Assembly: GCA_022340285.1 (NCBI GenBank)
Contig: JAJDOG010000022.1
Span: forward strand, 207,824 to 271,823
Source of the DNA: Betaproteobacteria bacterium
GTDB taxonomy: Bacteria > Pseudomonadota > Gammaproteobacteria > Burkholderiales > SG8-39
Length of the DNA stretch: 64,000 nt
Reading direction: 5' to 3'
Shown here one piece after another: positions 18,561 to 29,467 of this stretch. The first letter of the stretch is position 1; the number at the start of each line of letters is the position of its first letter. The notes beneath the pieces are model-generated. The model searched no databases. It was not told the origin of the DNA and saw nothing but the letters and a program-made list of their open reading frames with translations. A program made the position numbers and the translations under genes.

Positions 18561-21257
18561 TCAGTCACCCGTCACCCCGCTCGAGGCCTCGTACGGTCCC
18601 AGCACCGCCTGCCAGAGCGCGCGCGTCGCTGCGACGTGAGTCGCGACGTCCGGGAGCGGGACCCGGGCATAGGGCGCCCCGTTCAGGCGCAGGCGGTGCT
18701 GCAGGCGGCGGTAGTCGCGGTAAGCGGCGCGAACCCTCTCGGCCAGCGACACGGGCACTAGCCCGAGACCCGCCATGATCGAGAGCAGGGCGATGTTGCC
18801 CAGGTTGCCGACGAGCTCGGCGTGGCGGTTGGAATAGGCGAGCACGAGAAACTGCACGACGAACTCGATGTCGATCATCCCGCCGCGGTCGTGCTTGACG
18901 TCGAAGAGATCGCTGCGGTTGGGGTGGCCTTCGTGCATCCGGCGGCGCATTGCGAGGACTTCCGTGGCGAGATCGGCAGGGTCGCGCTCCGCGGTGAGGA
19001 TGCTCTTACGCTCCTCCTCGAACAGCGCTCCGATCTGGGCGTCGCCCGCGCAGAACCTCGCCCGCGTGAGAGCCTGGTGCTCCCAGACCCATGCCGACTC
19101 GCGCTGGTAGCGGCGGAATGCGTCGAGCGAGGACACCAGCAGCCCTCCTTCGCCGTTGGGGCGTAGCCGCAGATCGGTTTCGAACAGGGTCCCGGAAGGG
19201 GTGGTGGTCGTGACCCAACTGTTGATGCGCTGGCCGAGACGAGCGTAGATCTCGGGCGCCGCATCGTGCGAATCGTCGTAAAGGAAGACCAGATCCAGGT
19301 CCGACGCGTATCCGAGCTCCTTTCCGCCGAGCTTGCCGTAGCCGACGATCGCGAACCAGGGCGCGTCGCGATGACGGTTGGCCAAGCGTTTCCACGTGAC
19401 GTCGATCGTCGTGGCGAGAACGATGTCGGCTGCCAGGGAGAGGTAGTCGGCGAGGCGCTCCACGGTCAGCTCTCCGGCGAGATCCTGGGCAAGCAACCGG
19501 AAGATCAGGCCATGATGGATCTCGCGCATCAGGTTCATCTGCGTTTCCGGGTCGTCCGCGTGCTCGGACATCGCCTCGCGCAGGCTGCGCGAGAAGGCAG
19601 CGAGGTCGGGCTCGGCAAACAGGACACGCGCATCGAGGAGCTCGTCCAGGACAATGGGATGGCGCGTCAGATAGGTCGCCGCCCAGCTCGAGGAGGCGAG
19701 CATGGCCGCAACTCGCTCGAGCGCCTGCGGGTGCTCCTGCAGCAGCGCGAGATACGAAGCCCGACGGCTCACGCTCTCGATGAAGTCGAGGCACCGCGGG
19801 AGTGTCGTGCCCGGGTCGGCAGTCTTCGCCGCCTCGTCGATGACGCGCGGCACCAGCTTGTCGAGGCGCTGCTTGCTCGTCTCCGGGAGCTGCTGGTAAC
19901 GGCTGCCGGTCCGGAATGCCGTGAGCCGGCGCATCGCGTCGTCGGGTGCGGCAAACCCGCGGTTCGCGAGCTCTTCCGCGGCAGCCTCGGGCTCGAGCGA
20001 GCCCTGCCAGAGCGGGATCGACGTGGATTCTTCGGTCTGCTCGGCGAAGATGTTCTCGAAGTGACGGGTGACCGCGGCGCGACGTTCTTCCAGGACGGTC
20101 TGGAATCGCTGCCAATCCGCGTGGCCCATGCTTTCCGCGATGAGCTGGCGGTCCTCCGCGCCCGTGGGCAGCGCGTGGGTCTGAGCGTCGTCGAGCCATT
20201 GCAGGCGATGCTCGAGCCGGCGCAGAAACTCGTATGCCTCGGAAAGCTCGCCCACCGCCGTCTGCGGGAGAATTCCCCGCGTGCCCAGGATCTCCAGCAC
20301 CGTGAGGGTGGGGCGCGCCTGGAGCGCCGTGTCGCGACCGCCGCGGATCAGCTGCAGCGCCTGCGCGATGAACTCGATCTCGCGAATGCCGCCCGGGCCG
20401 AGCTTCACGTCGCCTGCAAGGTCACGTCGCTTCACCTCGCGACGGATCTGCGCGTGCAGCGACCGCACCGCGCCGATGGACGCGAAGTCCAGGTACTTGC
20501 GGAACACGAATGGACGCACGACTTCCGCGAGCTCCTTCGCCCGGCCGCCGGTGATCGCGCGGGCCTTGATCCAGGCATAGCGCTCCCACTCGCGGCCCTG
20601 CGCGACCAAATAGTTCTCGAGCGCGTCGAAGCTGCAGACGAGCGGGCCCGGATCGCCCCAGGGACGCAGCCGCATGTCGACCCGAAACACCTGGCCGTCG
20701 GCGGTGATCTCGTTGAGCGAGCCGATGATCTTCGTGCCGAGCCGCGCGAAGTACTCGTGGTTCGAAAGCGGGCGCGGCCCCTCGACATCGCCTTCCTCCG
20801 GGTAAGCGAAAACCAGATCCACGTCCGAGGAGACATTCAGCTCGCGACCGCCCAGCTTGCCCATCCCGATCACGATCAGTTCCTGGCGCTGGCCGTTCGC
20901 GCTGGGCACGCCCAGGCTCGCTTCGAGCGCCGCGGAATGGAAATCCTGCGCCGTCGCGATCGCCACTTCGGCAAGATCGCTCATCGTCGCCATGACTTCG
21001 GAAAGCGGGGCGAGGTTGCCGAGATCGCGCACCGCGAGCCGCAGCATCACCCGCTGGCGCAGCCGGCGCAACGCCACTGCCAGGGCGGGCTCGTCGTCCA
21101 GGGGTGCGACCGCCAGGAACGCGCGCATTTCCTCCGGGGTCCAACCGGCCTCGGCGGCCTTGCCGACCTCCTCGCCCAGCTCCGGCTGCGCGGCGCACAG
21201 GCGCTGGGCGAAGCGCGAGAAGCGCAGCGCGTCGGCAGGTGAGATCTTCTCCGGCAT
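18561..21257 (-). CDS. glnE: bifunctional glutamine synthetase adenylyltransferase/deadenylase
   Basis: An 898-residue enzyme that adds and removes AMP on glutamine synthetase in response to PII and glutamine. Both nucleotidyltransferase domains are intact: GMGKLGGRELNVSSDVDLVF at residues 131-150 and GYGKLGGKELGYASDLDLVF near 640, each with the G-K-L-G-G and S-D-x-D metal motifs. A little shorter than the 946-residue E. coli protein. Divergent from yhdP. Confidence 0.96.
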   Translation of the reverse strand: MPEKISPADALRFSRFAQRLCAAQPELGEEVGKAAEAGWTPEEMRAFLAVAPLDDEPALAVALRRLRQRVMLRLAVRDLGNLAPLSEVMATMSDLAEVAIATAQDFHSAALEASLGVPSANGQRQELIVIGMGKLGGRELNVSSDVDLVFAYPEEGDVEGPRPLSNHEYFARLGTKIIGSLNEITADGQVFRVDMRLRPWGDPGPLVCSFDALENYLVAQGREWERYAWIKARAITGGRAKELAEVVRPFVFRKYLDFASIGAVRSLHAQIRREVKRRDLAGDVKLGPGGIREIEFIAQALQLIRGGRDTALQARPTLTVLEILGTRGILPQTAVGELSEAYEFLRRLEHRLQWLDDAQTHALPTGAEDRQLIAESMGHADWQRFQTVLEERRAAVTRHFENIFAEQTEESTSIPLWQGSLEPEAAAEELANRGFAAPDDAMRRLTAFRTGSRYQQLPETSKQRLDKLVPRVIDEAAKTADPGTTLPRCLDFIESVSRRASYLALLQEHPQALERVAAMLASSSWAATYLTRHPIVLDELLDARVLFAEPDLAAFSRSLREAMSEHADDPETQMNLMREIHHGLIFRLLAQDLAGELTVERLADYLSLAADIVLATTIDVTWKRLANRHRDAPWFAIVGYGKLGGKELGYASDLDLVFLYDDSHDAAPEIYARLGQRINSWVTTTTPSGTLFETDLRLRPNGEGGLLVSSLDAFRRYQRESAWVWEHQALTRARFCAGDAQIGALFEEERKSILTAERDPADLATEVLAMRRRMHEGHPNRSDLFDVKHDRGGMIDIEFVVQFLVLAYSNRHAELVGNLGNIALLSIMAGLGLVPVSLAERVRAAYRDYRRLQHRLRLNGAPYARVPLPDVATHVAATRALWQAVLGPYEASSGVTGD

Positions 21258-21498
21258 GGCGGTCGAATGGCTTGTCGGGAGGAAGTATGAGGGCGAAGGC
21301 CGGGCGGTAGCTGGGTTAGAATGGAACTACGCTCAAACCCGCGGGTGCCGGGGTCGTAGGCAGGTTTACGCAGCTGCGACGCGCGGAAGTGCCGAACGCT
21401 GTTGCGTGATCCCGCCGGGCGCGGATCGATCGGGCCCTATTCTAGGGGCGCGTGAGGGCTGCGGCCAGCACCCGGGAGAAATTGGGCGACCCGCTTAG

Positions 21499-24400
21499 AT
21501 GACAGACATTCTTCCCGACGAGCCGCAGCTCGAGGCCCGAGAGCGGCGCCTCTACCGGTTCGTGCGCGTAGTGGGCTGGACGCTCGTCGGACTCTATTTC
21601 ATCGCCGCCCTGGGCGTGTTCGCGCTGCGGTTCTTCGTGCTGCCGCGCGTCGATGACTACCGCGCGGAAATATCGCGCATCGTTTCGGAAGCGGTGGGCG
21701 AGCGCGTGGAAATCGGCGGCGTCGACGCGGACTGGTTCGCCCTGCATCCGCGCCTGGAGCTGAGTCGCGTCCGCGTGCTCGACCGTCACGGGGACGTGGC
21801 GCTCGAGCTGCCGTACGCGAGCGCGACGCTCGCCTGGCGCTCGCTGCTCTACATGGAGCTGAGGTTCCGCTCGCTCATCCTGGATCGGCCGGACATGAAG
21901 ATGCGGCGCGACCCCTCGGGCCGTCTGTACATCGCGGGGCTAGCTCTGCGTCCGACCGAGCACTACGGCGATAGCGGGATCGCGGACTGGCTGATCGATC
22001 AGGGCCAGATCGTCATCCGGGAGGCCCGGATCGAATGGCTGGACGAGGTCCGCGGGGCGCCGCCCCTGCGGCTCGAGAAGGTCAGCTTCTTGCTGGAAAA
22101 CCACGGTTCGCGTCACCGTTTCGCTTTGCGTGCGGAGCCGCCGAGCGAGCAAGCGGCACCGCTCGACGTGCGCGGCGACCTCTACGGGTCGGCCGCTGCG
22201 CCGATCGACAACTGGCAAGGCCGGGTTTACGTGACGTCGGCATACGTCGATCTAGCCGCCTGGCATCAATGGGTCGACTATCCGTTCGAGGTCAACGCCG
22301 GGCGCGGCGCGCTCACTGCGTGGCTGTCGTTCCGTGGCCGGCACCTGACGGACCTCTCCGCGGACGTCGCCCTCGCGGATGTCTCGACACGTCTGGCGGG
22401 CGATCTCGAAGTGCTCGAGCTCGCGTCGATTCAAGGGCGGATCGGCTCCCGGGAAAGGCGTACGCCTTTCAACCTAGGCGAACTGCTCCGGGGCGCAGGA
22501 CAGAAGTACGAGGCGTACGGGGAGCAGCTTGCGCTGGTGACGCGCTCCGGCGTCAGGCTGGGGCCGACCGACTTCCGAGCCGCCTGGCAGCCCGGAAACG
22601 GCGAGCGCGCTGCGCAGGGCGAGTTTACTCTGCGAACGCTGGGTATCGGAGCGCTCGCCCTGGTCGGCGCGTACGTACCTCTGCCAGACAAGCTGCGTCG
22701 CGCGCTTACGGAGCTCGACCCGCAAGGGCGTTTGGACGATTTGCGATTCAGCTGGGTCGGAGATCTGGAGGCCCCGGCCTCGTTCCAGGCAAAGAGCCGG
22801 TTCGCGGGGCTCGGGATGCAACCATGGCAGGGTGTGCCGGGCTTTTCGGGCCTGTCGGGGAGCGTGGACGCGACGGAGCAAGGCGGACGGATGGTGATCG
22901 ACGCCACCAATGCGACGATCTCGGCCCCGGACCTGTTCCCCGATCCGCCGCTTCGATTCGACGCGCTGACCGCACGCCTCGGCTGGACGCAGCAGGCGCC
23001 TGGCATCGAGCTTCGCATCGACGATCTCACGATGGTGAACGCCGATCTTGCGGCGACGGTGGCCGGCACGTACCGCTCGACCTACGAGACACCCGGGGCC
23101 GTGGACTTCAGCGCCAACGTCGTGCGCGCCGCTGGTCCGAAGGTCTATCGCTACATCCCGAAGATCGGCGTCAAGCTGCGGGGCTGGCTCAGGGAGGCAA
23201 TCTATGCGGGAACGGCGACCGACGGCCAGATTCACGTGCAAGGCGACCTCGGCGAATTCCCGTTCCGCGACGGCAAGGGCGGGGTATTCCGCATCACGGG
23301 CAACGCGACCGGCGTCGCGCTGCGCTTCGCGGAGGGCTGGCCCGATCTGACGGGCATCGGCGGCGAATTCGAGATCGACTCACAGGTGCTCCGCATCCGG
23401 GCCGCGAGCGGAGAAATGCTGGGTGCGCGGGTCCGCTCGCTCCGTGCCGGCGTTCCCGACCTCTTTTCGAACGACGAGCGGATGAGCGTAGCGGGCGAAG
23501 CCGAGGGCGACACCGCGGCGTTTCTGAAAATCGTTGCGCAGAGTCCGGTGAACGAGCAGATCGGTGGCTTCACCGAAGGCTGGAGCGCGGAGGGTCGAGG
23601 CAAGCTCGCATTGAAATTCGAGCTTCCGTTCGCACGGATCCACGAGGCCAAAGTCGCCGGCAGCTATCAGCTTACGGACACCCGCTTGATGCCCGGGCCG
23701 GAGATTCCCGAGCTCTCCCACGTCAACGGGACCGTGTCGTTCACCGAGACGGACGTCAGCGCAAAAAGAATCGCGGCGGAGATCTACGGCGGACCGCTCG
23801 CCTTCGAGTTTGCGACGCGCGGCGACGGTACGGTCGCGCTCAAGGGCGCGGGTAGCTTCGACGCGGGGCGGCTGGCCCGCGAAGGCAGGGTTCCACTCGC
23901 CGAGCGCGCGCAGGGCGGCGCCGACTACCGTCTTGCCATGACGTTCCGAGGACGTGATGCGGACTTTTCGGTCGAATCGGACCTGGTGGGCGTCGCGCTA
24001 GCGCTTCCGCCGCCCTTCCGAAAAGATGCGGCGGATCCATGGCCGTCACGGGTCGAGCGCACCATCGGCCGGGTGCCGGATGTTGGCGGCGGTTCGATCC
24101 GTCAGGATACGGTCAGCGTCGCACTCGGCAAGATTCTGAACGCTCAGGCGCAGATTCGCGTCGCGCAAGGCGTGAGCGAAATCGAGCGCGCGGCCATCGG
24201 AATCGGATCCGCAGGGGTCGCGATGCCCCGCGAGCACGGCGTGCTCGTGGCGGTCAACTTGCCGGAGCTCGATCTGGACGCACTGAGCGGTCTGGTGCCG
24301 CGAGAGACGTTGAGCGGTGGCACGAGGCTCGTGACTGCGCTCACGGTGCGGGCCGACACGCTCGTCGCCCTCGACAGGCGTTTGCATGATGTCACGCTGC

Positions 24401-25422
24401 GCGCTCGGCGCACCGGAGACCCCCTGGACGACAGATGGCAGGCGCAGATCAAATCGCGCGAGATCGTCGGGAACGTGGCATGGCGCTCCGAGGGACGGGG
24501 TTCCCTCGTGGCGCGCCTGGAACGGCTCGAGCTGCCCGATGCACAGGTGCCCGCACCGGGAGCGGAGAACGCGTTCAATGAGCTGCCCGCGCTCGACGTC
24601 GTGGCCGACGACGTGCTTCGTTCGGGAAGAAGTCTCGGGCGTCTCGAACTGATCGCGGTGAACGATAGCGGCGATTGGCGCATAAAGCGCTGCGAGCTGC
24701 GCGCGCCGGAGGGATCGATCCTCGCCCAGGGAACATGGCGGCCGCGAAGCGTCCTGCCGGAGCGGACGGCGGTGGCCTTCAAGGTGGAAACCAGCGACGC
24801 CGGAAAGTACCTGAGCCGCTTCGGCTACGTCGACGCCGTTGCACGCGGCGAGGGCACGCTCGAAGGCGACCTCGTATGGCGCGGTCCACCGCACAGCATC
24901 GATTACGCGAGCCTGAGCGGAGCAGTCCGACTCGGTGGCGGCAAAGGTCAGTTCCTGAAAGCCGAACCGGGTATCGGCAAGTTGCTCGGCCTGCTATCGC
25001 TCCAGTCGTTGCCTCGGCGCGGCATCGGAGACTTCGCCGACGTGACAGGCAAGGGATTCGCCTTCGATTCGATTGTCGCCACGGCCAAGGTCTCCAGCGG
25101 CGTGATGTTCACGCGGGACTTCGTCATGATCGGGCCCGCGGCGGCAGTCACCATGAAAGGGAGCACCGACATCGCGCGCGAGACCCAGAAACTGGAGATG
25201 CGCGTGGTCCCCGAGGTTGGGGGTGGCGTGGCCGCTGCAGCCGGGATCGCGCTGCTGAATCCGATCATCGGCGCGGGCACGCTGCTCGCCCAGCAGCTGC
25301 TGAAAAACCCGATCGGCCAGATGATCGCGCTCGAGTACGACATCAGCGGGACCTGGCGGGACCCGAAAGTCGAGCAGCGCACCGCCGCGGTGACCGTGGA
25401 TCCGTCAACCAGCTCCAACTGA
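21499..25422 (+). CDS. yhdP: YhdP-family AsmA-like lipid-transport protein
   Basis: A 1307-residue protein with one N-terminal membrane helix (about 20-43) followed by a very long, repetitive beta-rich periplasmic body and a conserved C-terminal block (RGIGDFADVTGKGFAFDSI, then LNPIIGAGTLLAQQLLKNPIG). This is the YhdP size and layout. YhdP is one of the AsmA-like bridges that move phospholipid to the outer membrane. The final segment is hydrophobic and amphipathic, also typical. It precedes the nitrilase and tldD genes on the same strand. Confidence 0.92.
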   Translation: MTDILPDEPQLEARERRLYRFVRVVGWTLVGLYFIAALGVFALRFFVLPRVDDYRAEISRIVSEAVGERVEIGGVDADWFALHPRLELSRVRVLDRHGDVALELPYASATLAWRSLLYMELRFRSLILDRPDMKMRRDPSGRLYIAGLALRPTEHYGDSGIADWLIDQGQIVIREARIEWLDEVRGAPPLRLEKVSFLLENHGSRHRFALRAEPPSEQAAPLDVRGDLYGSAAAPIDNWQGRVYVTSAYVDLAAWHQWVDYPFEVNAGRGALTAWLSFRGRHLTDLSADVALADVSTRLAGDLEVLELASIQGRIGSRERRTPFNLGELLRGAGQKYEAYGEQLALVTRSGVRLGPTDFRAAWQPGNGERAAQGEFTLRTLGIGALALVGAYVPLPDKLRRALTELDPQGRLDDLRFSWVGDLEAPASFQAKSRFAGLGMQPWQGVPGFSGLSGSVDATEQGGRMVIDATNATISAPDLFPDPPLRFDALTARLGWTQQAPGIELRIDDLTMVNADLAATVAGTYRSTYETPGAVDFSANVVRAAGPKVYRYIPKIGVKLRGWLREAIYAGTATDGQIHVQGDLGEFPFRDGKGGVFRITGNATGVALRFAEGWPDLTGIGGEFEIDSQVLRIRAASGEMLGARVRSLRAGVPDLFSNDERMSVAGEAEGDTAAFLKIVAQSPVNEQIGGFTEGWSAEGRGKLALKFELPFARIHEAKVAGSYQLTDTRLMPGPEIPELSHVNGTVSFTETDVSAKRIAAEIYGGPLAFEFATRGDGTVALKGAGSFDAGRLAREGRVPLAERAQGGADYRLAMTFRGRDADFSVESDLVGVALALPPPFRKDAADPWPSRVERTIGRVPDVGGGSIRQDTVSVALGKILNAQAQIRVAQGVSEIERAAIGIGSAGVAMPREHGVLVAVNLPELDLDALSGLVPRETLSGGTRLVTALTVRADTLVALDRRLHDVTLRARRTGDPLDDRWQAQIKSREIVGNVAWRSEGRGSLVARLERLELPDAQVPAPGAENAFNELPALDVVADDVLRSGRSLGRLELIAVNDSGDWRIKRCELRAPEGSILAQGTWRPRSVLPERTAVAFKVETSDAGKYLSRFGYVDAVARGEGTLEGDLVWRGPPHSIDYASLSGAVRLGGGKGQFLKAEPGIGKLLGLLSLQSLPRRGIGDFADVTGKGFAFDSIVATAKVSSGVMFTRDFVMIGPAAAVTMKGSTDIARETQKLEMRVVPEVGGGVAAAAGIALLNPIIGAGTLLAQQLLKNPIGQMIALEYDISGTWRDPKVEQRTAAVTVDPSTSSN

Positions 25423-25646
25423 CGCCCCGAACGCGCCCGCGCGCGATTAGTGCACATAACCTGTTGTTCTACAGTAAATAGTTTGAAAGGACCGCGGGGC
25501 GGTCGCCCCGACACCTCGGCCGAGCATCCGTGCGCAGTCTCCCAGAGGGTCCTGGCATAGAATTGCGGAAGGCCCCTCCGGAACTGCCGGAAGGCTCCGC
25601 ACTCCCATGAGGACCAGACCGGGCGGCCGGTCCCAGACCTCACCCG

Positions 25647-26465
25647 ATGGACAAGCTCACGCAACCTTTTCGTATTGCGGCAATCCAGACAGTCGCCAGC
25701 ACATCGGTCGACCGCAATCTCGCGGTGGCCGAGGAGCTGATCGGCGACGCCGCAGACCAGGGCGCGCGGCTCGTCGCGTTGCCCGAATGGTTCTGCTTCA
25801 TCGGCCCCGACGAGCGCGACAAGCTCGCCATTCGCGAAAAGGACGGTGACGGACCGATCCAGTCGTTTCTGTCGCGGACGGCTGCACGCTTCCACGTCTG
25901 GCTGATCGGAGGCAGCCTGCCAATCGCGACGACGGCCGCGAACAAGGTGCGCAACAGCTGTCTCGTCTTCGACGCCGCCGGACAGCGCGTTGCCCGCTAC
26001 GACAAGATTCACCTGTTCGGATTCGAGATGGGCGAGGAAAAGTATCGCGAATCGAACACCATCGAGCGCGGCACCGCACCGCAGGCGATCGAATCACCGT
26101 TCGGACGCATCGGACTTTCGGTCTGCTATGACGTCCGCTTTCCCGAGCTGTATCGTGCGCTCGGGGAACTCGATCTGATCAGCGTTCCTTCCGCGTTCAC
26201 GGTTCCCACCGGCCAGGCGCATTGGGAGACGCTGCTGCGCGCCCGTGCCATCGAGAATCTCGCGTGGGTGATCGCTCCGGCGCAGGGCGGTCGCCACGAG
26301 AGCGGTCGCGTGACCCATGGCCACAGCATGATCGTCGACCCCTGGGGCAAAGTGCGCGCGTGCCTGCCCGAAGGGCCCGGTGTTGTAATCGCCGAGATCG
26401 ACCCCAGCTATCAGACGAAAATGCGCGCCGCGTTGCCGGCGCTAGAGAACCGCGTAGTCGACTAG
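25647..26465 (+). CDS. carbon-nitrogen hydrolase, Nit-type amidase
   Basis: A 272-residue nitrilase-superfamily enzyme with the Glu-Lys-Cys triad: Glu47 in VALPEWF, Lys in RYDKIHLF and Cys in LSVCYDVRFPE. DVRFPELYR is typical of the Nit1/Nit2 branch, which repairs deaminated glutathione or alpha-ketoglutaramate. Located between yhdP and tldD, a frequent betaproteobacterial order. Exact substrate not resolvable. Confidence 0.9.
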   Translation: MDKLTQPFRIAAIQTVASTSVDRNLAVAEELIGDAADQGARLVALPEWFCFIGPDERDKLAIREKDGDGPIQSFLSRTAARFHVWLIGGSLPIATTAANKVRNSCLVFDAAGQRVARYDKIHLFGFEMGEEKYRESNTIERGTAPQAIESPFGRIGLSVCYDVRFPELYRALGELDLISVPSAFTVPTGQAHWETLLRARAIENLAWVIAPAQGGRHESGRVTHGHSMIVDPWGKVRACLPEGPGVVIAEIDPSYQTKMRAALPALENRVVD

Positions 26466-26484
26466 ACCAGGACCAGGAAAACCA

Positions 26485-27930
26485 ATGCAGACTCAGGACA
26501 AGTTGCTCTCCACCGCACAGGCCACACTCCTCGCGCCGTACGATCTGCGCGCACCGGCGATCGATTCGGTGCTCGGCGCGATCCTCGCGCACAAGGTGGA
26601 TTTCGCGGATCTTTACTTCCAGTACTCGCGCAGCGAGGGTTGGAGCCTCGAAGAGGGCATCGTAAAGTCCGGTAGCTTCAACATCGACCAGGGCGTTGGC
26701 GTCCGCGCGATCGCCGGCGACAAGACCGCGTTCGCGTATTCGGACGAAATCAGCCTCGAGGCGCTGCGCGATGCAGCCGGCGCCACGCGGGCGATTGCGC
26801 GCGCCGGCAAGAACGCGCGCGTTCCCGCGATCCGCCACACCGCGGGGCTCGACCTCTATCGGCCGATGGATCCGCTTGGATCGCTCGCCGACACCGAAAA
26901 GGTGAAGCTGCTCGAGCGGCTCGAGCGCATCTGTCGCGCGCGCGATCCGCGCGTCGTTCAGGTGATGGCCAGTCTCGGCGGCATCTACGAAGTCGTGCTG
27001 GTGACGCGCTCCGACGGCGTCATGTCCGCCGACGTGCGTCCGCTCGTGCGGCTCTCGCTGCAGGTGATCGCGGAGTCGAACGGACGGCGCGAGCAGGGCT
27101 CGGCAGGCGGCGGCGGGCGAGTCGACTACAGTCATTTCACCGATGCGCGACTCGAGGAGTATGCCGCGAAGGCCGTCGACCAGGCGTTGATCAATCTGGA
27201 GTCGCGCCCCGCGCCGGCGGGCACGATGACGGTCGTGCTGGGGCCGGGATGGCCCGGCGTCCTGCTGCACGAGGCGGTCGGACACGGCCTGGAGGGCGAC
27301 TTCAATCGCAAGCAGTCGTCCGCGTTCTCGGGTCGTCTCGGCGAGCGCGTCGCCGCACCGGGCGTCACGGTCGTGGACGACGGAACGCTGCCCGCGCGGC
27401 GGGGCTCGCTGAACGTCGACGACGAGGGCAACCCGACCCAGTGCACGACGCTGATCGAGAACGGTGTGCTCCGCGGTTATCTACAGGACAGCCTGAACGC
27501 CAGGCTGATGAAGATGCCCATCACGGGAAACGGCCGCCGGGAGAGCTTCGCGCACACCGTGATGCCCCGGATGACCAACACTTACATGCTCGGGGGCGAC
27601 AAGGATCCGGCGGAGATCATCGCGTCGGTCGATCGTGGACTGTACGCGGTCAACTTCGGCGGCGGACAGGTCGACATCACGAACGGCAAGTTCGTGTTCT
27701 CGTGCACCGAGGCCTACCTGATCGAGAACGGTCGCGTCACCGCCCCGGTGAAAGGTGCGACGCTGATCGGCAACGGTCCGGATGCGCTGACGCGCGTGTC
27801 CATGATCGGCAACGACCTCCAGCTCGACACCGGCGTCGGCACGTGCGGCAAGGAAGGTCAGAGCGTGCCGGTCGGGGTCGGTCAGCCCACGCTGCGCATC
27901 GACGGGCTCACCGTCGGTGGCACGGCGTAG
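26485..27930 (+). CDS. tldD: TldD metalloprotease subunit
   Basis: A 481-residue protein with the HEAVGH zinc-protease motif in LLHEAVGHGLEGDFNRK and the family end GTCGKEGQSVPVGVGQPTLRIDG. TldD pairs with TldE/PmbA to degrade modified or unfolded peptides, and is needed for microcin B17 maturation and CcdA decay in E. coli. No pmbA is in this window. It follows the nitrilase gene by 19 bp. Confidence 0.95.
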   Translation: MQTQDKLLSTAQATLLAPYDLRAPAIDSVLGAILAHKVDFADLYFQYSRSEGWSLEEGIVKSGSFNIDQGVGVRAIAGDKTAFAYSDEISLEALRDAAGATRAIARAGKNARVPAIRHTAGLDLYRPMDPLGSLADTEKVKLLERLERICRARDPRVVQVMASLGGIYEVVLVTRSDGVMSADVRPLVRLSLQVIAESNGRREQGSAGGGGRVDYSHFTDARLEEYAAKAVDQALINLESRPAPAGTMTVVLGPGWPGVLLHEAVGHGLEGDFNRKQSSAFSGRLGERVAAPGVTVVDDGTLPARRGSLNVDDEGNPTQCTTLIENGVLRGYLQDSLNARLMKMPITGNGRRESFAHTVMPRMTNTYMLGGDKDPAEIIASVDRGLYAVNFGGGQVDITNGKFVFSCTEAYLIENGRVTAPVKGATLIGNGPDALTRVSMIGNDLQLDTGVGTCGKEGQSVPVGVGQPTLRIDGLTVGGTA

Positions 27931-27971
27931 GTATCGATGCCCGCAGCGGTCTCCTGGCGCTAATCAGTTTT

Positions 27972-28121
27972 TGACTCGTTGCGCGGGGCGAGCCGGCCCG
28001 TGTCGGGCTCATGGTGCCGCAAGGCGCGTCCTCGCGCGGGTGCCCGCCGCGAACCAGGCACCCATAGGAGGGCGTTTGCGACCGTAGGCGCCGGACGGGC
28101 ATGGTCGCTGACCCGGGAGAT
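27972..28121 (-). repeat. dispersed intergenic repeat, copy B
   Basis: On the minus strand this reads GGGTCAGCGACCATGCCCGT, CCGGCGCCTACGGTCGCAAACG, CCCTCCTATGGGTG, GCGGCGGGC, then GCCTTGCGGCACCATGAGCC and CGACACGGGCCGGCTCGCCC. It matches both ends of copy A (6670-6750 and 6870-6925) but lacks the middle, so this may be the compact form. It separates tldD from panD. Confidence 0.85.
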
Positions 28122-28151
28122 GGGCCGCTGAGCCGCGCTCGACGTGCGCTG

Positions 28152-28532
28152 CTACGCGATCTGCAGCGGGATCTGGTGTCCTTGCCGCTTGATGCGGTTG
28201 CGGCCGTCGACATACACGAGGTCGGGCTGGTGGCGCTGGACTTCCAGCTCGTTGTAGGAAGCGTAGGTGGCGATGATCAGGATGTCGCCGACCTGTGCTC
28301 TCCGCGCGGCCGCACCGTTGACGGAGATCACGCCCGACGCGCGCTCGGCGCGTATGGCGTACGTGGTGAAGCGCTCGCCGTTCGTGACGTTGTAGATATC
28401 GACCTGCTGGTACTCGCGAATGTCGGCCGCGTCGAGAAGGTCGTCGTCGATCGCACAGGAGCCTTCGTATTCGAGCTCGGCGTGCGTGACCGTGGCGCGG
28501 TGGATCTTGGACTTCAGCATCGTGCGCTGCAT
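28152..28532 (-). CDS. panD: aspartate 1-decarboxylase precursor
   Basis: A 126-residue pyruvoyl enzyme that makes beta-alanine for pantothenate. The self-cleavage site Gly24-Ser25 is in YEGSC, and [13 protein letters not shown] and [14 protein letters not shown] are conserved. Start at 28532 (MQRTMLKSK) puts the serine at position 25, as in E. coli. Last gene of the operon, 38 bp after panC. Confidence 0.97.
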   Translation of the reverse strand: MQRTMLKSKIHRATVTHAELEYEGSCAIDDDLLDAADIREYQQVDIYNVTNGERFTTYAIRAERASGVISVNGAAARRAQVGDILIIATYASYNELEVQRHQPDLVYVDGRNRIKRQGHQIPLQIA

Positions 28533-28570
28533 GAGGCCGCTCCCTTGGACGAGGGCGAACCCGCGCAGCG

Positions 28571-29449
<879 letters not shown>

Positions 29450-29467
29450 TCAGGCGCGGCCGCTCGG

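Noticed and set aside
19266..21242. A 658-codon open frame on the plus strand opposite glnE
   Set aside because: Antisense shadow of an intact glnE; no domain motif and biased composition.
22035..23855. A 606-codon frame inside yhdP on the same strand
   Set aside because: Out-of-frame overlap with the well-supported yhdP; Arg-rich low-complexity product.
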